This document shows positions 5,297 through 7,699 of a stretch of DNA of 7,699 bases, piece by piece. The notes below the pieces were generated by a model. The model ran no database searches and was not told the DNA's origin. It worked only from the letters and a program-made list of their open reading frames with translations. The translations under genes were made by a program, and so were the position numbers. Source of the stretch: Bifidobacterium breve (GTDB taxonomy: Bacteria; Actinomycetota; Actinomycetes; S36-B12); contig CALPZT020000061.1 of NCBI GenBank assembly GCA_943328365.2, positions 1 to 7,699 on the forward strand, given 5' to 3'. Numbering within the stretch: position 1 is the first letter of the stretch; every line of letters starts with the position of its first letter.

Positions 5297-6981
5297 TGCC
5301 TGTCGAGGGCGGCGGATCAGCACGCGCGGGGGCCGGGCTCATCGCTCAAGCCCAGTCGTGGGCTGCGCAGGATCCTGACGACCGCACGCGAACCGAATTG
5401 CTCGGCACCATCGAGGCCGCACGGGCGCACGATCCGGCTGCCACGGCCGAATTGGCCGATGCCTTCGCCGGTCGCCTTCAGTTCGGCACTGCCGGGCTGC
5501 GCGGACGCCTCGGCCCCGGGCCGAACCGGATGAACCGGGTGGTCGTGATGCAGGCCGCGGCGGGCCTCGCCGCGTACCTCAGCGAGCGTGGTGGCGGCGG
5601 CGTTGCCATTGGGTTCGACGCGCGCCATAACTCCGATGTCTTCGCCCGCGACACCGCGGCGGTTCTCGCGGGCGCCGGCCTCACCCCGCTCCTGCTCCCC
5701 CGGCCGCTGCCGACTCCGGTGCTCGCATACGCCGTCCGGCACCTCGGCTGCGCCGCCGGGGTCATGGTCACCGCAAGCCACAACCCACCACAGGACAACG
5801 GCTACAAGGTGTACCTCGGCGAGGGCTCGCAGATCGTCCCGCCATCCGATGCCGAGATCAGCGCATGCATCGCCGATGTCGCGGGCAGGCCGCTTGGCTC
5901 GATTCCGCTCAGCGATGAGTGGACGACACTGGGCGACGATGTGCTCGATGACTACGTCGCGCAGGTCGCCAGCCTCGTGCGCCAGCACTCCCCGCGCCAG
6001 GCCCGGGTCGTCTACACCCCACTTCACGGAGTCGGCGGCGAGACCTTCGAGCGGGTGATCGAGCGGGCCGGGTTCCCGCTCGCGATCCGCGTCGATGCCC
6101 AGTTCGAGCCCGATCCGGACTTTCCGACCGTCGCGTTCCCGAATCCGGAGGAGCCGGGTGCGATCGATCTCGCCATCGACGAGGCGAGACGCTCGGGCGC
6201 CGACCTCGTCATCGCGAACGACCCTGACGCCGATCGATGCGCGGTTGCCATCCCGATCCCCGGCTCGGCAGGTGACTGGCGCATGCTCACCGGCGACGAG
6301 GTCGGCTCGCTCCTCGGCTGGTGGATGATCGAGCGTGGCGTCACGAGCGGCACCTTCGCGCGCTCCCTCGTCTCGTCCTCGATGCTCGACTCGATCGCGT
6401 CAGCCAGCGGCCTCACGAGCGCGCAGACCCTCACCGGCTTCAAGTGGATCGCCAAGGTGCCCGGCCTCGAGTACGGCTACGAGGAGGCCCTCGGCTACTG
6501 CGTCGACCCGTCGAGCGTGCGCGACAAGGACGGCATCTCGGCCGCCCTGCTCGTCATCGAGATGGCGGCCGAGCTCAAGGAGCGCGGGCGACTCCTCACC
6601 GACGCGCTCGACGACCTCTCCCGAGAGCACGGCATCCACGCCACCTCGCAGGTGTCGATCCGGGTGAGCGACCTCGAGCGGATCACCCGGATCATGCACC
6701 GACTGCGCACGAGCCCGCCCGCAGACGTCGCAGGCACCTCCGTCATCGCGATGGACGATCTCGAGCAGCCGACCGATGGTCTCCCGCCCACCGATGGCCT
6801 GCGCTTCACCCTTGCGGGCGGTGCGCGCATCATCGTCCGGCCGAGCGGAACCGAGCCGAAGATCAAGTGCTATCTCGAGGTCATCGAGCATCCGGCGGGA
6901 GGCGATCTCGCTACGGCACGGGCATCGGCCACGCACCGAATGGAAGACCTGCGGGCAGCCGTCGCGGCGTGGCTAGAGTGA
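5296..6981 (+). CDS. pmmB: PGM2-type alpha-D-phosphohexomutase, likely acting as phosphopentomutase
   Basis: The product has 561 residues and all four domains of the alpha-D-phosphohexomutase superfamily. LQFGTAGLRGRLGPGPNRMN (61-80) is typical of the PGM2/PgcA branch. The phosphoserine loop TASHNP places catalytic Ser161. The metal loop DPDADR is at 309-314, the sugar-recognition loop EEALGY at 396-401, and the phosphate-binding RPSGTEPK at 515-522. The family moves phosphate between C1 and C6 (or C5) of sugars through a bisphosphate intermediate. Actinobacterial homologues are usually named phosphomannomutase PmmB. Position between a nucleoside phosphorylase and DeoC makes (deoxy)ribose-1-phosphate to 5-phosphate conversion the best inference, an activity known for human PGM2. 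The ATG overlaps the upstream stop (TGATG). The frame stays open upstream to 4600, but that part only shadows the phosphorylase gene. Confidence 0.93.
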   Translation: MPVEGGGSARAGAGLIAQAQSWAAQDPDDRTRTELLGTIEAARAHDPAATAELADAFAGRLQFGTAGLRGRLGPGPNRMNRVVVMQAAAGLAAYLSERGGGGVAIGFDARHNSDVFARDTAAVLAGAGLTPLLLPRPLPTPVLAYAVRHLGCAAGVMVTASHNPPQDNGYKVYLGEGSQIVPPSDAEISACIADVAGRPLGSIPLSDEWTTLGDDVLDDYVAQVASLVRQHSPRQARVVYTPLHGVGGETFERVIERAGFPLAIRVDAQFEPDPDFPTVAFPNPEEPGAIDLAIDEARRSGADLVIANDPDADRCAVAIPIPGSAGDWRMLTGDEVGSLLGWWMIERGVTSGTFARSLVSSSMLDSIASASGLTSAQTLTGFKWIAKVPGLEYGYEEALGYCVDPSSVRDKDGISAALLVIEMAAELKERGRLLTDALDDLSREHGIHATSQVSIRVSDLERITRIMHRLRTSPPADVAGTSVIAMDDLEQPTDGLPPTDGLRFTLAGGARIIVRPSGTEPKIKCYLEVIEHPAGGDLATARASATHRMEDLRAAVAAWLE

Positions 6982-6985
6982 CACC

Positions 6986-7699
6986 GTGACGGTCACCTTC
7001 CCCGCTGCCCTCGAGGCAGCCACCACCTCGGCCGGCTCACTGCGCCAATTCCTCCACGGCCTGCCCGGGGTCGACGAGGTCGGGGCCACCGGCCGCGCGG
7101 CATCCCTCGGCACGCGGTCGATCAAGGCCGCGTCGAAGGCCTGGGCGATCGACCTCGCGATCCGCATGGTCGACCTCACCACCCTCGAGGGCATGGACTC
7201 CCCCGGCAAGGTCCGGGCGATGTGCTCGAAGGCCCTGCGACCCGACCCGACCGATCCGACCGCTCCCGCGGTCGCAGCGGTCTGCGTCTACGGCGATCTC
7301 GTGGCAACAGCGCGGGCGGTGGTCGGCGACCGAGTGCATGTCGCTGCCGTCGCGACCGCATTCCCGAGCGGACGAGCCAGCCTCGCCGTCAAGCTCCTCG
7401 ATACGCGCGAGGCCGTCGCAGCGGGGGCCGACGAGATCGACATGGTCATCGACCGCGGCGCCTTCCTCTCCGGCAACTACCAGCGGGTGTTCGACGAGAT
7501 CGTCGCGGTCAAGGACGCCTGCGACGGCGCGCACCTGAAGGTCATCCTCGAGACCGGCGAGCTCCGCACCCTCGACAACGTGCGACGGGCCAGCTGGCTC
7601 GCGATGCTCGCCGGCGCCGACTTCATCAAGACCTCGACCGGCAAGGTCGTCCCGGCCGCCACTCCCCCGGTGACCCTCGTCATGCTCGAGGCGGTGCGC
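6986..7699 (+). CDS. deoC: Deoxyribose-phosphate aldolase, 3' partial
   Basis: The first 238 residues are present; the gene runs off the right edge. DeoC is a class I aldolase that splits 2-deoxyribose-5-phosphate into acetaldehyde and glyceraldehyde-3-phosphate in the cytosol. The N-terminal extension with FLHGLPGVDEVGATGRAASLGTRSIK-like residues (about 22-47) is characteristic of longer actinobacterial DeoC. VDLTTLEG (62-69), AAVCVY (97-102) and EIDMVID (150-156, with Asp152 at the E. coli Asp102 position) follow. DFIKTSTGK (212-220) carries the Schiff-base Lys215. The second catalytic Lys, E. coli Lys201, should lie beyond the window. The GTG at 6986 is four bases after the mutase stop. 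There is no good Shine-Dalgarno match, so translation is probably coupled. Third gene of the nucleoside-catabolism operon. Confidence 0.95.
   Translation, partial: MTVTFPAALEAATTSAGSLRQFLHGLPGVDEVGATGRAASLGTRSIKAASKAWAIDLAIRMVDLTTLEGMDSPGKVRAMCSKALRPDPTDPTAPAVAAVCVYGDLVATARAVVGDRVHVAAVATAFPSGRASLAVKLLDTREAVAAGADEIDMVIDRGAFLSGNYQRVFDEIVAVKDACDGAHLKVILETGELRTLDNVRRASWLAMLAGADFIKTSTGKVVPAATPPVTLVMLEAVR

Noticed and set aside
5317..6027. Long open frame antisense to the mutase gene (236 codons)
   Set aside because: Shadow of a real gene with conserved motifs on the other strand; its composition is Arg/Gly/Ala-biased with no recognisable domain.
6986..6996. GTGAC-G-GTCAC palindrome at the deoC start as an operator
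   Set aside because: Five-base arms made of the start codon and common codons; short enough for chance and no second copy seen near the operon start.

Overview
This is ordinary chromosomal DNA from a high-GC Gram-positive bacterium (Actinomycetota, probably Micrococcales or a close relative). The evidence is strong G/C preference at third codon positions, frequent GTG starts, a fused biotin carboxylase/biotin carrier protein, and a gene order familiar from actinobacteria: acyl-CoA carboxylase alpha subunit, gamma-glutamylcyclotransferase next to an LpdA-type flavoprotein, purine nucleoside phosphorylase, phosphohexomutase-family enzyme, deoxyribose-phosphate aldolase. I recall similar neighbourhoods in Streptomyces and, partly, in Mycobacterium; this is from memory and was not searched. 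The genus cannot be named from this window.

Layout. Positions 2-883 hold the C-terminal half of an acetyl/propionyl-CoA carboxylase alpha chain, cut by the left edge and ending in a complete biotinyl domain. Positions 1055-2359 encode a secreted-then-anchored protein: signal peptide, TPM-like outer domain, one membrane helix, helical region, Cys/His cluster and a Gly-rich DFGGG tail. A gamma-glutamylcyclotransferase-like gene (2504-2959) converges on it from the minus strand. The LpdA-type NAD(P)H:quinone oxidoreductase (3006-4409) is divergent from that gene. Then come three tightly packed plus-strand genes: purine nucleoside phosphorylase (4484-5296), a PGM2-type phosphomutase (5296-6981, overlapping by one base) and deoC (6986 to the right edge, truncated).

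How they work together. The last three genes read as one nucleoside-catabolism operon. The phosphorylase releases (deoxy)ribose-1-phosphate, the mutase would convert it to the 5-phosphate, and DeoC cleaves deoxyribose-5-phosphate to acetaldehyde and glyceraldehyde-3-phosphate. This context suggests the mutase acts as a phosphopentomutase although its family is usually labelled phosphomannomutase or phosphoglucomutase.

The main non-coding signals are in the two intergenic regions around the TPM-like gene. Each carries a related compound element, in opposite orientation, that includes a perfect 16-bp repeat. The downstream copy runs into a 47-bp tract of eight G-runs, a strong quadruplex candidate lying directly against the stop codon of the convergent gene. 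I see no mobile element, CRISPR array, tRNA or rRNA, and no clearly undescribed multi-gene system.
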